Made by a program: the position numbers and the translations under genes. This document shows positions 8,478 through 18,513 of a DNA stretch of 64,000 nt, in pieces; the stretch's first letter is position 1, and each line of letters opens with the position of its first letter. The DNA comes from JBAOHV01 sp037045265. Its GTDB lineage: Bacteria; Actinomycetota; Acidimicrobiia; Acidimicrobiales; Microtrichaceae. The stretch is taken from positions 1-64,000 of the forward strand of contig JBAOHV010000004.1 in NCBI GenBank assembly GCA_037045265.1. Direction: 5' to 3'. A model generated the notes under the pieces. It did not search any database. It was given only the letters and a program-made list of their open reading frames with translations, and was not told the origin of the DNA.

Positions 8478-11059
8478 ATGAGCGACACCTCACTTCGACT
8501 TCCCGGCGACGTGCGCCCCAGCCGCTACGACCTGCGCCTGGTGCCTGACCTGCCCACAGCCCGGTTCAGCGGCGAGGTCACGATCGAGCTGGACGTGGCT
8601 GTTCCCACGTCGAGCATCACGCTGCACTCCCTCGACCTGATCATCACCGACGCCCGGGTCGTCGACGACCGCGGATCGCAACGGGCGACTGTCGAGTTGG
8701 ACCCCGATCGTGAGCTGGCGGCCATCACCGTCGAGCGCGGGCTCGAAGCGGGCACGGCGCGCCTGCACCTCGTCTTCGACGGCGAGCTGAACGATCAACT
8801 GGTCGGCTTCTACCGCTCTACGTTCGCGTCGAGCGAGCCGAGCGGTGACGCCGTCGAGCACACGATCGCGGTGACGCAGTTCGAGTCGACTCACGCTCGC
8901 AGAGCGTTCCCCTGCTTCGACGAGCCGGCCATGAAGGCCGTGTTCTCGGTCACTCTGGACGTGGACGACTCGCTCCTGGTCGTCGCCAACACCGCCGAGA
9001 TCAGCCGGACCCCGCTCGGCGACGGACTGGTGCGGGTGGCCTTCGCCGACACGATCCCGATGTCGACCTACCTGGTCGCTTTCGTGATCGGCCCGCTCGA
9101 AGCGACCGCGGTCCGCATGGTCGAAGGGATCGCGGGGCCGATCCCGCTGCGGGTGGTGCATCCGCCCGGCTCCGCGCACCTGTGCGACTTCGCGCTCGAC
9201 GTCGCCGCCGCCGGCGCTGCGAGTTCTTCGAGGGCTACTACGAGCTCCCCTATCCCGGCGACAAGGTCGACCTGGTAGCGGTGCCCGATTTCGCGTTCGG
9301 CGCCATGGAGAACCTGGGCTGCATCACGTTCCGCGAGGTCCTGTTGCTGGTCGACCCGGCGCGCTCGACCCAGCCGGAGCTCCAGCGGGTGGCGGACGTC
9401 ATCAACCACGAGCTGGCCCACATGTGGTTCGGCGACCTGGTCACGATGTCGTGGTGGAACGGCATCTGGCTGAACGAGGCCTTCGCGACGTTCATGGAAG
9501 TGACCGCGACCGATTCGTTCCGCCCCGAATGGGACGTGTGGACGACCTTCGGCCTGGCACGCGCCGCGGCGTTCGACACCGACACACTCAGCTCGACCCG
9601 CCCGATCGAGTACGAGGTGGTCACCGCCTCTGACGCCGAGGGCATGTTCGACATCCTCACCTACGAGAAGGGCGCGTCGGTCGTGAGGATGCTCGAGCAG
9701 TACCTGGGCGCCGAACGGTTCCGGCTCGGCATCGTCACCTACCTGCGCCGCCATGCGTACTCGAACACCGACACGGGCGACCTGTGGGACGCGATCGAGG
9801 AGGTCACCGGCGAGCCGGTCCGCCGCATCATGGACAGCTGGATCATGCGTGGAGGTCATCCCGTCGTGCGCGCGACGTCGTCGGGCGAGAATCTGGTCCT
9901 AGCCCAGCACAGGGCCGGCTTCGAGCGCGACGCGCTCACAACGGCCGCGTCGAGCGTCGACGACGAGCCCTGGCCCGTGCCGATGGTCGTTGCCATCGGC
10001 ACCGGTGACGGCGAACGCACCGAGCGCCACCTGCTGCTCGAGAACCCCGTCGAGCTGGTTCTGAGCTCCGTGCCCGAGCACGTGCAGGTCAACGTCGGCG
10101 GTGCCGGGTTCTACCGGGTGGAGCTGGACCCGGCGCTACGGATCGGCCTGCTCGACCACGGGTCCCCCGCGCCGCTCGAGCGTTTCGTCCTCGTCGACGA
10201 CACCTGGGCCGGGATGCTCGCAGGGCGGATCTCCACCGGCGAAGTCATCGATCTGCTCCGCCGCGCCGCGCGCGACGAGACCGACCCATCGGTCTGGCGG
10301 CGCCTGGCTGGAGCGTTGCGTGAGCTGGCTCGTCTCGCCGGGCCCGACCACAGCGCCGACGCCCGGGCGCTCGTGCGCGAGTTGGCCCAACCTGTGCTGG
10401 CACCGCTCGAGTCCGCGACCGCCCTCGATGAACGTGAACGGGACCTCCGCGGCGTGTTGTTCACCCTCGCTGGAGTGGACGGCGCCGACCCGGCGCTTCG
10501 CAAGAGGGCGCGAGAGCTGTGGGACAGCACCGACGACGCCGCGTTGGGCGCAGCTGCCACATCGGTGATCGCGGCGTCGGCGACCCCCGCGGAGCACGCC
10601 GAGATCGAACGGCGCTGGCGTGAAGCCGGGACCCCCCAGGAGGAGCTGCGACGCCTCTACTCCCTTGTCGACACCGACGAACCCCAGCTGTTCGACCACG
10701 CTCTCGATCTGGCGATGACCGAGGTGCGCACCCAGAACGCCCCGTATCTGCTGCGCCGCGCACTCGACCATCCGACCCTCGGAGTCGACGCCTGGAAGAC
10801 GGTCAGGTCGCGTTGGGAGGAGGTGGTCGAACGCTTCCCTTCAAACAGTCTCCCACGCATGCTCGAAGGGGTCCGCCTTCTCACCGACGCCTCCACCGCC
10901 GAGCAGGTCGACGACTTCCTGGGCGAACTCGTCGAGCTGGCCGGGTCGATGCAGGTCACCCAGCACGTCGAGCGCATGTGGGTCACCGTGAGAGCGGCCG
11001 AGAGGATGCGCGCCGAATTGGTTCGGAGTCCTGGCATCCTGGGACATGCCTCGAGCTGA
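8478..11059 (+). CDS. pepN: Aminopeptidase N-type M1 metallopeptidase, one frame break
   Basis: Removes N-terminal residues from peptides. The ATG at 8478 starts TSLRLPGDVRPSRYDLRLVP, the usual M1 opening. The beta-rich N-terminal domain is followed by FDEPAMKAVFSVTL. After a single frame break at about 9210 come FGAMENLGCITFRE (GAMEN substrate motif), NHELAHMWFGDLVTMSWWNG (HExxH zinc site) and LNEAFATFME (third zinc ligand Glu), then the long helical ERAP1-like C-domain. Total length, about 860 residues, is normal. The stop at 11059 overlaps the start of the next gene by 14 bases. Confidence 0.92.
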
Positions 11060-12267
11060 ACGTGACCTGGAGCACGTCCTGCGTCCATCGACCCTGGGCG
11101 TCGGCCTGGAGGTGAGCGCGGCCGAGGAGACCTCGGCGCAGTTCGTGTGGGCCGACCTGCCCGAAGGCCGCCACACCCTTGCCGTGGGCTCCCACACGAC
11201 AGCCATCGATCACCCCGGTGGACCCGGCGCAGCGACCGTCGAGGGCCTCGAACCGCGCACCCACTACGAGGCGACGCTTCGCGACTCGCGCCGCCCACGT
11301 GGTGACGTCCGCCCGGTTCCGGACCGGTCGCCGCCCCGCCGGCGCCGAGCTGTTCCGGTTCGCGACGATCAGCGACCTGCACCTGGGCCACCAGACACAC
11401 CGCGCGGCGCAACTGCGGGAACGAGCAGCCGCGCACATCCCCCATCGTGACGGCGAGCACGAACGGGCCACTCCTCACGAACGGGCGACGACGCTGCCCC
11501 ACGACGACCGTGCGTTCCGCTGCGCCCGAGGCGCCATCGAGGAGGCGATCGAATGGGGCGCGCAGCTGATCGTCGTGAAGGGAGACATCTGCGAGGAGAC
11601 GGTCGAGGAGACCTGGGACCTGGCGGCTTCGCTGCTCGGCAGCTCGGCGGTGCCGGTCCTGGCGGTCGCGGGCAACCACGACACGGGTGAGCTCCGACGC
11701 TTCGACCCGTTCGAGGGGGCGGCGGAACGCGGGCTGCACCTGACCCGAGGCGTCGAGCATCTCGACGTGGACGGACTGCGGATCGTCATGGTCGACTCGA
11801 CCATCCCGGGTTCGGGCTGGGGCGACCTGGCTCGTCACCGCGAACTGGTCGCGCAGCTCGCCGCCGACGCCGACGGAGGGACCTTCGTCGCTACCCATCA
11901 CCAGGCCCAGCGGTTCCGGGTGCCGCTGTACTGGCCCCACGGCGTCCCCGGACCGAACGCACGCGAGTTCGCACGCGCGGTCCGCTCCGCCAGCGACGCG
12001 GTGCTCGTCTCATCCGGACACACACACCGCAACCGCCATCGACGCGTCGCCGGGCTCGACTGGAGCGAGGTCGCCGCAACGAGTCACTTCCCCGCCGCAT
12101 GGGGCGGCTACACCGTCTACGAGGGCGGTCTCACCCAGACCGTGCGCCGAACGACCGAACCGACGACCCTCGAGTGGTCCCAGCATTCCCGACGGATGCT
12201 CGGCGGCGTCTGGGCGTTGTGGTCGACCGGGTCGATGTCAGACCGCTGCTTCTCGCTGGACTGGTGA
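11046..12267 (+). CDS. Calcineurin-like metallophosphoesterase, one frame break
   Basis: Overlaps the end of pepN. The N-terminal 80 residues look like a fibronectin-type domain (YEATLRDSRRP), as in purple acid phosphatase-like proteins. After a break at about 11,290 the catalytic domain shows the dimetal motifs FATISDLHLGH (DxH), LIVVKGDIC (GDxx), LAVAGNHDTGE (GNHD), TFVATHHQ and VSSGHTHRNRH (GHTH). All metal ligands are present, so the enzyme should be active if the frame is restored. No signal peptide is visible, so I place it in the cytoplasm. The substrate is unknown. Confidence 0.85.
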
Positions 12268-12365
12268 CCTCGGAGCGGCCGGCCACGGGCAGTCGTCGTC
12301 CCTACATGCCTTGCGTTCACTCCTTGTGAGGAGAATGATCACCTGAAGGGACAGGAGGGAGACGC

Positions 12366-13886
12366 ATGGGACCAGTCCGAGATGCCCGAGGAGGACGCGC
12401 TCCCACTCTGGGTCGCCCGACGTGGGCCACAGTGTCGCTTGCCGTACTCGTCCTCCTCTCCGCTGCCTGTGCGCCGGCACCGGCCGAGCCGACCGGTGCC
12501 ACGCCCAACGGTCTGAACGCCTCACTCGACATCGGTCACATCTCTCTCACCTGGGAGGTTTCACCCGATGTGACGGGTGGCTACGACCTGGAGGCCCGGG
12601 TCGCCGGAGGCCCGTGGTTGGACATGCCGCATGCAGTGACGGCGACGGCCTCCTACTCTCCGCACACGAACCGCGTCGACCACTCGTTCCGTGTTCGCAG
12701 CGCCGCCACCGCCAATGGCCCTGCGGGTGCCTGGAGCCAGCCGGTGAGCATCTTCTACGTCGACCTCGTCCTTCCGGTCGTGCGGATCGACACGACCGAA
12801 GGTGCACCCGTCGCCGACACCGAGACCTACGTGCGCGGCGGCTTCCGCATCGACCCCAACGGCAGCGGATATGACGGCTACAGCGGCACCATGGGCATCC
12901 GCGGGCGAGGCAACACCACTTGGGAGTACCCGAAGAAGCCCTATCGGGTGAAGCTCGACGCGGCCAGCCCGATCATGGGTATCGCCGCAGAGCGCGACTG
13001 GGTTCTGCTCGCCAACTACATCGAGGAGTCACAGCTGCGCACGTACGCCGCGATGGAGCTGAGCCGGGCAACCGAGATGGCCTACACACCTACCGTGCGC
13101 CACGTCGAGGTCGTGTTCAACGGCCGCTACGACGGGGTCTACCTGCTCACGCAGCACACGGAAGTGGGAAGCGATCGCGTCGACATCGCACGGATGGGTC
13201 CCGGCGACACCGCCGATGAAGCCGTGACCGGCGGCTACCTTCTCGAGATCGACCAACGGCTCGAGTGGAACGACGAGCCCGGCTTCCGGACCTCACGCGG
13301 GGTCCCGATCGTCGTCAAGGATCCCGAGCCCATGGTCGACCAGCAGCTCAGCTATATCCGCGGTCGGATCAGCGAGTTCGAAACCGCTCTCTTCGGGGCC
13401 GGATTCGCCGATCCCCTCACTGGGTTCCGCCCGTACGTGCACATGGAGTCCTTCATCGACCACTACCTGGTGCAGGAAGTGACCCGGAACGAAGACGCGT
13501 TCTGGTCGAGCACCTATCTGACCAAGGACCGCGGCGAGGATGGGTTCCGGTTCGGTCCGGTGTGGGACTTCGATCGCTCGCTGGGCAGCAACCACAACAT
13601 CGAGACCTCACCGCAGGGCTGGTGGGCCCGAACCCGTGGGCCGTGGATGCCACGGGCGTTGGAGGACCCCACCTTCGTCGGCCAGATGGTCCAGCGGTGG
13701 GACGAGCTGAAGCCCGTCTTCACGAGCATCGCCAACGGGCTCGTACCCACAGGCGATGCGCTGCGACCAGCGGTCGACAACGACGCCGCCCGTTGGCGGT
13801 ACCTGCTGCACCGCACCGACCAACCGACGTTCGTGCGGGACTGGCTGCTCGCTCGCATCGCGTGGATGGACGACCAGTTCCACTGA
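12366..13886 (+). CDS. CotH-family secreted lipoprotein kinase-like protein
   Basis: Begins at ATG 12366 behind AGGAGGGAG. An N-terminal lipoprotein signal ends VLLSAACAP (lipobox Cys at about residue 35), so the protein should be anchored outside the membrane. Residues 50-130 resemble an Ig/fibronectin fold. The CotH domain follows: GIRGRGNTTWEYPKKPYRVKL, ERDWVLLANYIEESQLR, GRYDGVYLLTQH, and the DFD-type catalytic motif FGPVWDFDRSLG. CotH proteins are atypical protein kinases in spore coats, but in actinobacteria they occur in secreted proteins of unknown target. It is intact at 506 residues. Confidence 0.85.
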   Translation: MGPVRDARGGRAPTLGRPTWATVSLAVLVLLSAACAPAPAEPTGATPNGLNASLDIGHISLTWEVSPDVTGGYDLEARVAGGPWLDMPHAVTATASYSPHTNRVDHSFRVRSAATANGPAGAWSQPVSIFYVDLVLPVVRIDTTEGAPVADTETYVRGGFRIDPNGSGYDGYSGTMGIRGRGNTTWEYPKKPYRVKLDAASPIMGIAAERDWVLLANYIEESQLRTYAAMELSRATEMAYTPTVRHVEVVFNGRYDGVYLLTQHTEVGSDRVDIARMGPGDTADEAVTGGYLLEIDQRLEWNDEPGFRTSRGVPIVVKDPEPMVDQQLSYIRGRISEFETALFGAGFADPLTGFRPYVHMESFIDHYLVQEVTRNEDAFWSSTYLTKDRGEDGFRFGPVWDFDRSLGSNHNIETSPQGWWARTRGPWMPRALEDPTFVGQMVQRWDELKPVFTSIANGLVPTGDALRPAVDNDAARWRYLLHRTDQPTFVRDWLLARIAWMDDQFH

Positions 13887-13925
13887 AAGCTGCTGATGCC
13901 GTGGGGCCGCGGCAGAGCTGGGCGC

Positions 13926-15140
13926 TCAGTCGTCGAGGACCGCTCCGCCGCGTTCGAGGAACCTGGTGGCCACGCCGACGTGCACCGCTATTCCGTCGGC
14001 CATCGTCTCCTCGTGCAGGATCATCCGGTTCGAGTGGCAGGCCGGTGCACCGAACGGGTCGGCCACGTCGGGCGGGCACACACCCAGGAACCCGATCGCT
14101 CCCGGCACCCTCTGGAGCACGTAGGAGAAGTCCTCGGCCCCCATGACCGGCGACGGCATCTCGAACGCCCGCGGGGTACCGAGCGCCGCATCGGCCGACT
14201 GGGCAAGGAACCTGGCGCTGACGTCGTCGTTGACGGTGACCGGGTAGCCCTCGTCGATGCGCACCGTGGCAGAGCAGCCGTGCGCGGCCGCCACGCCGTC
14301 CACGACGGTGCGGATCCGCTCCCACACCGAGTGACGGGTCTCCTCCGACACCGCTCGAAGCGTTCCGAACAGTCGAGCCGTCTCCGGGATGACGTTGTGG
14401 GTCGTGCCTGCGCTGACCTGGGCGATCGTCAGCACCGCCGGATCGAACACGTTGACCGATCGCGTGATCATGGACTGCAGTGCGAGCACCGCCTCGCATG
14501 CCGCAGGGATCGGATCGACCGCCCACTGAGGTGTCGACGCATGACCACCCCTGCCGGTGAACACGATCTCGATCTCGTCGGCCGAGGCGAGGGTCGCGCC
14601 GGAGCGCCAGGCGACGATGCCGGACGGGACGTTGGGTGCGACGTGCAACGCGAACGCCCCGCTCACCCCGTCGAGCACACCTTCGTCGATCATGATCGCC
14701 GCACCGCCGCTGCCCTCCTCGCCCGGCTGGAACATGAAGCGGACCGTTCCAACGAGCTCGTCACGGTGCTCCGAGAGCAACCGCGCGGCGCCGACGAGCA
14801 TCGCCGTGTGAGCGTCGTGACCACAGGCGTGCATGGTGTTGCCGGTCCGGCTGGCGAAGTCGAGCCCGGTGTCCTCGGTCATCGGCAGGGCGTCCATGTC
14901 GCCGCGCAGCAGCACGGTCGGGCCGGGTCTGGCGCCTTCGAGGTCGGCGACGACGGAGCTCAACCGTTCACCGACCGTGATCGACAGTCCCAATCCGTCC
15001 AACGCATCGAGCACCGCTGACTGGGTACGCGGCAGCTCCAGGCCGAGCTCGGGGTGGCGATGCAGCTCCCGTCTCAGCTCCACCACCTGCGGCAGGTGAG
15101 AGATCGCGCGCTCGCGCAGGTCCTGTTCGGCGATCGACAT
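13926..15140 (-). CDS. M20 family amidohydrolase/peptidase
   Basis: Cytosolic zinc hydrolase of the amidohydrolase (IAA-amino-acid hydrolase/hippurate hydrolase, M20D) group that removes the acyl group from N-acyl amino acids. Start ATG at 15140 (MSIAEQDLRERAI). Motifs in order: ELRRELHRHPELGLEL, LLRGDMDALPM, NTMHACGHDAHTAMLVGAA (metal His and Asp), FMFQPGEEGSGGA (catalytic Glu pair), FTGRGGHASTP in the lid domain, and the C-terminal MGAEDFSYVLQRVPG. Intact at 404 residues. It is convergent with cotH. The exact substrate cannot be told from sequence. Confidence 0.9.
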   Translation of the reverse strand: MSIAEQDLRERAISHLPQVVELRRELHRHPELGLELPRTQSAVLDALDGLGLSITVGERLSSVVADLEGARPGPTVLLRGDMDALPMTEDTGLDFASRTGNTMHACGHDAHTAMLVGAARLLSEHRDELVGTVRFMFQPGEEGSGGAAIMIDEGVLDGVSGAFALHVAPNVPSGIVAWRSGATLASADEIEIVFTGRGGHASTPQWAVDPIPAACEAVLALQSMITRSVNVFDPAVLTIAQVSAGTTHNVIPETARLFGTLRAVSEETRHSVWERIRTVVDGVAAAHGCSATVRIDEGYPVTVNDDVSARFLAQSADAALGTPRAFEMPSPVMGAEDFSYVLQRVPGAIGFLGVCPPDVADPFGAPACHSNRMILHEETMADGIAVHVGVATRFLERGGAVLDD

Positions 15141-15157
15141 GTTCGGCCTCCCCAGCG

Positions 15158-15796
15158 TCAACTCACGAGTGCGAGCACCAGCCCGATCTGGCCCAGATGG
15201 TAGGTGCAATGCACGATCACGCGTCCGTTGGAAACGGGTTGCACGAATCGACCCCAGCCGAGCACCGCGTCAGACACGTAGAAGAGCAGCGCACCGACGA
15301 TCGCTGCGGGTACCGCGGTCCCTGCCGCCACGGCCACCATCGTCGATATGACCGCGATGTAGGCGGCTACCGGAACGGTGAGTAGCTGGTCGTGCTCGCG
15401 GGCTCCTCGCACGATCCGCGAACCGACCAGACCGCCTGCGATGATCACACCCGCCACGCCCACGACCAACAACGGGATCGACAGGTCGTCGAGCGAGGTC
15501 AGCGCTACGACGTACATGACATGTCCGACCAGGAAGCTGGCGAGCCCGGCGACGAAGAACCGTTCCTCGAACATCAAGAAGACGTCGCCGGCAAGCGAAC
15601 AGACGAGCCCGAGCACCAGGAACAGCCGTGACCTCTCCGACGCCGGATCTGTGAGCGCCAACGCGGCCGAGATCAGCACGATCATCGTCAGCGGCTTGAA
15701 GACCAGCTCCGCCCGGCGCTGCTCAGTGGCCACCGCCCACCAATCGACCACTGCAACGGCGACGGTCGCGACGATGAGCACCCAGAACATGGTCAT
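15158..15796 (-). CDS. YhhN/TMEM86-family membrane protein (lysoplasmalogenase-like)
   Basis: Polytopic protein of about 212 residues with seven or eight hydrophobic helices. The family signatures are KPLTMIVLISAAL (KP at the start), GLVCSLAGDVFLMF (the conserved GDxxL aspartate) and LLFYVSDAVLGWGRF (SDxxL aspartate). Eukaryotic TMEM86 hydrolyses the vinyl-ether bond of lysoplasmalogens and bacterial members are assumed to act on similar lipids. The start ATG at 15796 overlaps the stop of the ferredoxin reductase (ATGA), so the two are cotranslated. Confidence 0.85.
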   Translation of the reverse strand: MTMFWVLIVATVAVAVVDWWAVATEQRRAELVFKPLTMIVLISAALALTDPASERSRLFLVLGLVCSLAGDVFLMFEERFFVAGLASFLVGHVMYVVALTSLDDLSIPLLVVGVAGVIIAGGLVGSRIVRGAREHDQLLTVPVAAYIAVISTMVAVAAGTAVPAAIVGALLFYVSDAVLGWGRFVQPVSNGRVIVHCTYHLGQIGLVLALVS

Positions 15797-17004
15797 TGGA
15801 AGAGCCCCCTCACCGGCGCCCAGTCGAGCGACTCGACCATGGCCATCCGGGCCTGCATGACGTGACGCGGACGGTTCACCCCGAGCACAGCGCACGCCGT
15901 GTCGCCGCGACGGAACAGTGCCACGAAGCGCTGCTCCTCGATCGAGCCCTCGACGACCTCCATGACGTCTTCGCCCGACGGGCGTCCGGCCATCTGGAGC
16001 TTGCGGTCGTACTGATCGGACCAGAACCACGGGATCGGCCGGAACGCACCTGGAGACTCGCCCAGGCCCATCTCGGCCAGCACACGGCGCCCGGCGTGTT
16101 CGCCCTGCTCCACTGCGTTCTCCCACTGCTCGACGCGCATCACCTGCCCGAAGCGTCGGTTCGGCCACGATGCGACGTCGCCCGCGGCGACGATCCCAGG
16201 TGCTGCCAACAGCGTCTCGTCGCAGCTCACGCCGTCGTCGAGGACGAGCCCGCTCCCCTCGAGCCAGGCGATCGAAGGAACGACACCTATGCCTACGACC
16301 ACGACCGTGGCTTCGACGTCGGTCCCGTCGGCCATTCGCACCACGCGGACCCGACCTTCGTCGTCAGCTGCGAGAGCGTCGACCCCGACGCCCAGGCGCA
16401 CGTCCACGCCGTGTCCACGGTGAAGGTCCACGATGAACCCGCCGATGTCGCCGGGCAACACCCGTCCGAGCGGCAACGGTGCTGCTTCGATCATCGTGAC
16501 ATCGAGCCCGCGACCGCGACAGGTCGCGGCCACCTCCGCGCCGATGAATCCGGCACCGATGACCGCGACGCGGGCCGGGTCGTCGTCGAGCTCTGCACGC
16601 AGCGCCAGGCAATCCTCCAATGTGCGCAGCACGTGCACACCCGCCAGTTGGTCGCCGAGGCGGCGCGGCGAGGCACCGGTGGCGATGACGATTCCCGCGG
16701 CGTCGATCCGGTCGCCGTCGGAAGTCGTGACGGTCCTCGTCCCGGCGTCGAGCGACACCGCGGCCACCCCGAGACGCAGGTCGACCCCAGCGGCGATCAT
16801 GCGGCTGGCGGCTCGGCTCGTGGCCTGCTCGGGCTCCCAGAGGCCGGCGAGCACCTGCTTGGACAGCGGTGGTCGGTCCGGTGGAAGTTCAGGGCTCGGG
16901 TCGAGCACGACGATCGGGCCGTCGTGGCCCGAGTCGCGAATGGTCGCCGCGGAGGTTACCCCGGCCAGGGACGCGCCGACGACGACGACTGTCTGATCAC
17001 TCAC
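15793..17004 (-). CDS. Ferredoxin/rubredoxin reductase, FAD- and NAD(P)H-dependent
   Basis: Passes electrons from NAD(P)H to the ferredoxin encoded directly upstream. Start GTG at 17004. The N-terminal FAD fold is VVVVGASLAGVTSAATIRDSG, followed by PPLSKQVLAG, typical of the CamA/ThcD reductases, GIVIATGASPRRL, the NAD-binding VAVIGAGFIGAEVAATCRGRG, and the second FAD motif APGIVAAGDVASW. The C-terminal reductase domain contains VEQWENAVEQG and IPWFWSDQYD. Intact at 403 residues. With the ferredoxin it forms an electron-supply pair for a monooxygenase or dioxygenase; the nearest oxygenase is the Rieske protein at 19.7 kb, with no P450 in the window. Confidence 0.9.
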   Translation of the reverse strand: MSDQTVVVVGASLAGVTSAATIRDSGHDGPIVVLDPSPELPPDRPPLSKQVLAGLWEPEQATSRAASRMIAAGVDLRLGVAAVSLDAGTRTVTTSDGDRIDAAGIVIATGASPRRLGDQLAGVHVLRTLEDCLALRAELDDDPARVAVIGAGFIGAEVAATCRGRGLDVTMIEAAPLPLGRVLPGDIGGFIVDLHRGHGVDVRLGVGVDALAADDEGRVRVVRMADGTDVEATVVVVGIGVVPSIAWLEGSGLVLDDGVSCDETLLAAPGIVAAGDVASWPNRRFGQVMRVEQWENAVEQGEHAGRRVLAEMGLGESPGAFRPIPWFWSDQYDRKLQMAGRPSGEDVMEVVEGSIEEQRFVALFRRGDTACAVLGVNRPRHVMQARMAMVESLDWAPVRGLFQ

Positions 17005-17044
17005 GATGCTCCAGCGGAATCCGGCGTGCTCGCTGGCGACGGCG

Positions 17045-17236
17045 TCAGTCCTCGACGGAGATGGCCTGCTTGGGGCAGCGCCGCACAGCCTCTGTGACCC
17101 GCTCGCGGAACTCCTCGCCGGGCTCCTCCTGGAGCACGTAGAGCATGTCGTCGTCACGAACTTCGAACACCTCGGGCACGATCCCCATGCAGACGGCGTT
17201 GCTCTCACACAGGTCGTAGTTGACGACCACCTTCAT
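17045..17236 (-). CDS. Small 3Fe-4S type ferredoxin
   Basis: A 63-residue ferredoxin (start ATG at 17236, MKVVVNYDLCESNAVCMG). Cysteines follow the pattern CxxxxxC..CP (CESNAVC then RRCPKQAI), which is the 3Fe-4S type that feeds electrons to actinobacterial cytochromes P450 and Rieske oxygenases. It sits 40 bases upstream of the ferredoxin reductase on the same strand and is probably transcribed with it. Confidence 0.88.
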   Translation of the reverse strand: MKVVVNYDLCESNAVCMGIVPEVFEVRDDDMLYVLQEEPGEEFRERVTEAVRRCPKQAISVED

Positions 17237-17325
17237 CGGGGTACCTCCAGATTCGACAACCGGCACAACCTAGCCCGTCGCATGCGCAACACTCCGCAGT
17301 TGCTCCGGGCGGTAGGTTGCCCGCC

Positions 17326-18513
17326 GTGAGCCCCGTCGTCGCATACGAGCCGACCGTCGATCCCATCGCTGTCGGCCTCGACCCGGAAGCCCTGGAAGTT
17401 CTGCGCGACAAGGTGCGCCGCCAGGTCGAGGAGGGCCGCATGCCGGCCTGTCAGTTCGCGTTCGCCGTCGACGGGGAGTTGGCCGTGTTCGAGAGCTTCG
17501 GCACCGCTACGACCACCACCCGGTTCAACGTCTTCTCTGCCACCAAGGCGCTCATCGCCGGGGTCGTGTGGCAACTCATCGCCGAGGGCTCACTGAGCAC
17601 CGCCACGAGGGCGATGGACCTGATCCCCGGGTTCGGCACCTCGGGTCGCACCCCGGAGTGGATGGCTCAGGTGAACCTGGAGCACCTCATGACCCACACC
17701 GCCGGGTTCCCGTACGCGCCTCTCGGCCCTCCCCGCTGGGACACCCGCGAGTCCCGCCTGGAGGCGTTCTCGCGATGGTTCGCCACCACCGAGCCGGGCA
17801 CGGTGTTCGAGTACCACCCCACAGCAGCGCACTGGGTCGTCGCCGAGATGATCGAGGCGGTCGAGGGGGACGACTACCGAAGGGTCGTCGAACGTCGGAT
17901 CATCGAACCGCTGGGGCTGCGATCGTTCGGTCTCGGCGTACCCGAATCGGACCAGGAGGACATAGCCGAGCTGAGCGTCGTCGGTGACCCGGTCAGCTAC
18001 GACGAGCTCTCGGCGCTGATCGGTGACTTCGATCCGTCCCTGCTGGAGGAGGTCACCTCGGAAGTGCTGATGGCGTTCAACCACGCCCCCATCCGCGCCG
18101 TCGGTGTGCCCGGCGGAGGCGGCATCGCCACTGCTGCTGACCTGGCGCTCTACTACCAGGCGCTGCTGCACAACCCCGGCGGGATGTGGGATCCGGCGAT
18201 CCTGGCCGACGGCACCGGGCACATCCGCTGCACCCTGCCGAACGCCATGACCGGGGTGGCGTCCAACCGCTCACTGGGGCTCATAGTCGCCGGCGACGAC
18301 GGGCTCAGCAACTTCCGGGGCATGGGGGCAACGGTCTCGTCCCGGGCGTTCGGCCACAACGGCGCCGCAGGCCAGATCGTGTGGGCCGACCCGGCCAACG
18401 GCGTGTCGTTCGCACTGACCACCTCGGGGATAGACCCTCACTACCTGCGTGAGGGCAAGCGGATCGCATCGCTCGGATCGGCCGCCGGGCGCTGTGGCCC
18501 GAAGCCCGGATGA
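17326..18513 (+). CDS. Serine hydrolase of the class C beta-lactamase/esterase family
   Basis: Start chosen at GTG 17326, behind GGTAGG. The catalytic Ser-x-x-Lys is FSATKALIAG at about residue 65. The second motif Tyr is in FEYHPTAAHWVVAEM, and the third is the late FGHNGAAG, taking the KTG-like place. A glycine-rich GVPGGGGIATAADLALYYQAL precedes it. The protein resembles EstB/LipE-type carboxylesterases of actinobacteria; LipE is known in sterol-degrading mycobacteria. It has no signal peptide. Intact at 395 residues, its stop overlaps the GNAT gene (ATGA). Confidence 0.85.
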   Translation: MSPVVAYEPTVDPIAVGLDPEALEVLRDKVRRQVEEGRMPACQFAFAVDGELAVFESFGTATTTTRFNVFSATKALIAGVVWQLIAEGSLSTATRAMDLIPGFGTSGRTPEWMAQVNLEHLMTHTAGFPYAPLGPPRWDTRESRLEAFSRWFATTEPGTVFEYHPTAAHWVVAEMIEAVEGDDYRRVVERRIIEPLGLRSFGLGVPESDQEDIAELSVVGDPVSYDELSALIGDFDPSLLEEVTSEVLMAFNHAPIRAVGVPGGGGIATAADLALYYQALLHNPGGMWDPAILADGTGHIRCTLPNAMTGVASNRSLGLIVAGDDGLSNFRGMGATVSSRAFGHNGAAGQIVWADPANGVSFALTTSGIDPHYLREGKRIASLGSAAGRCGPKPG

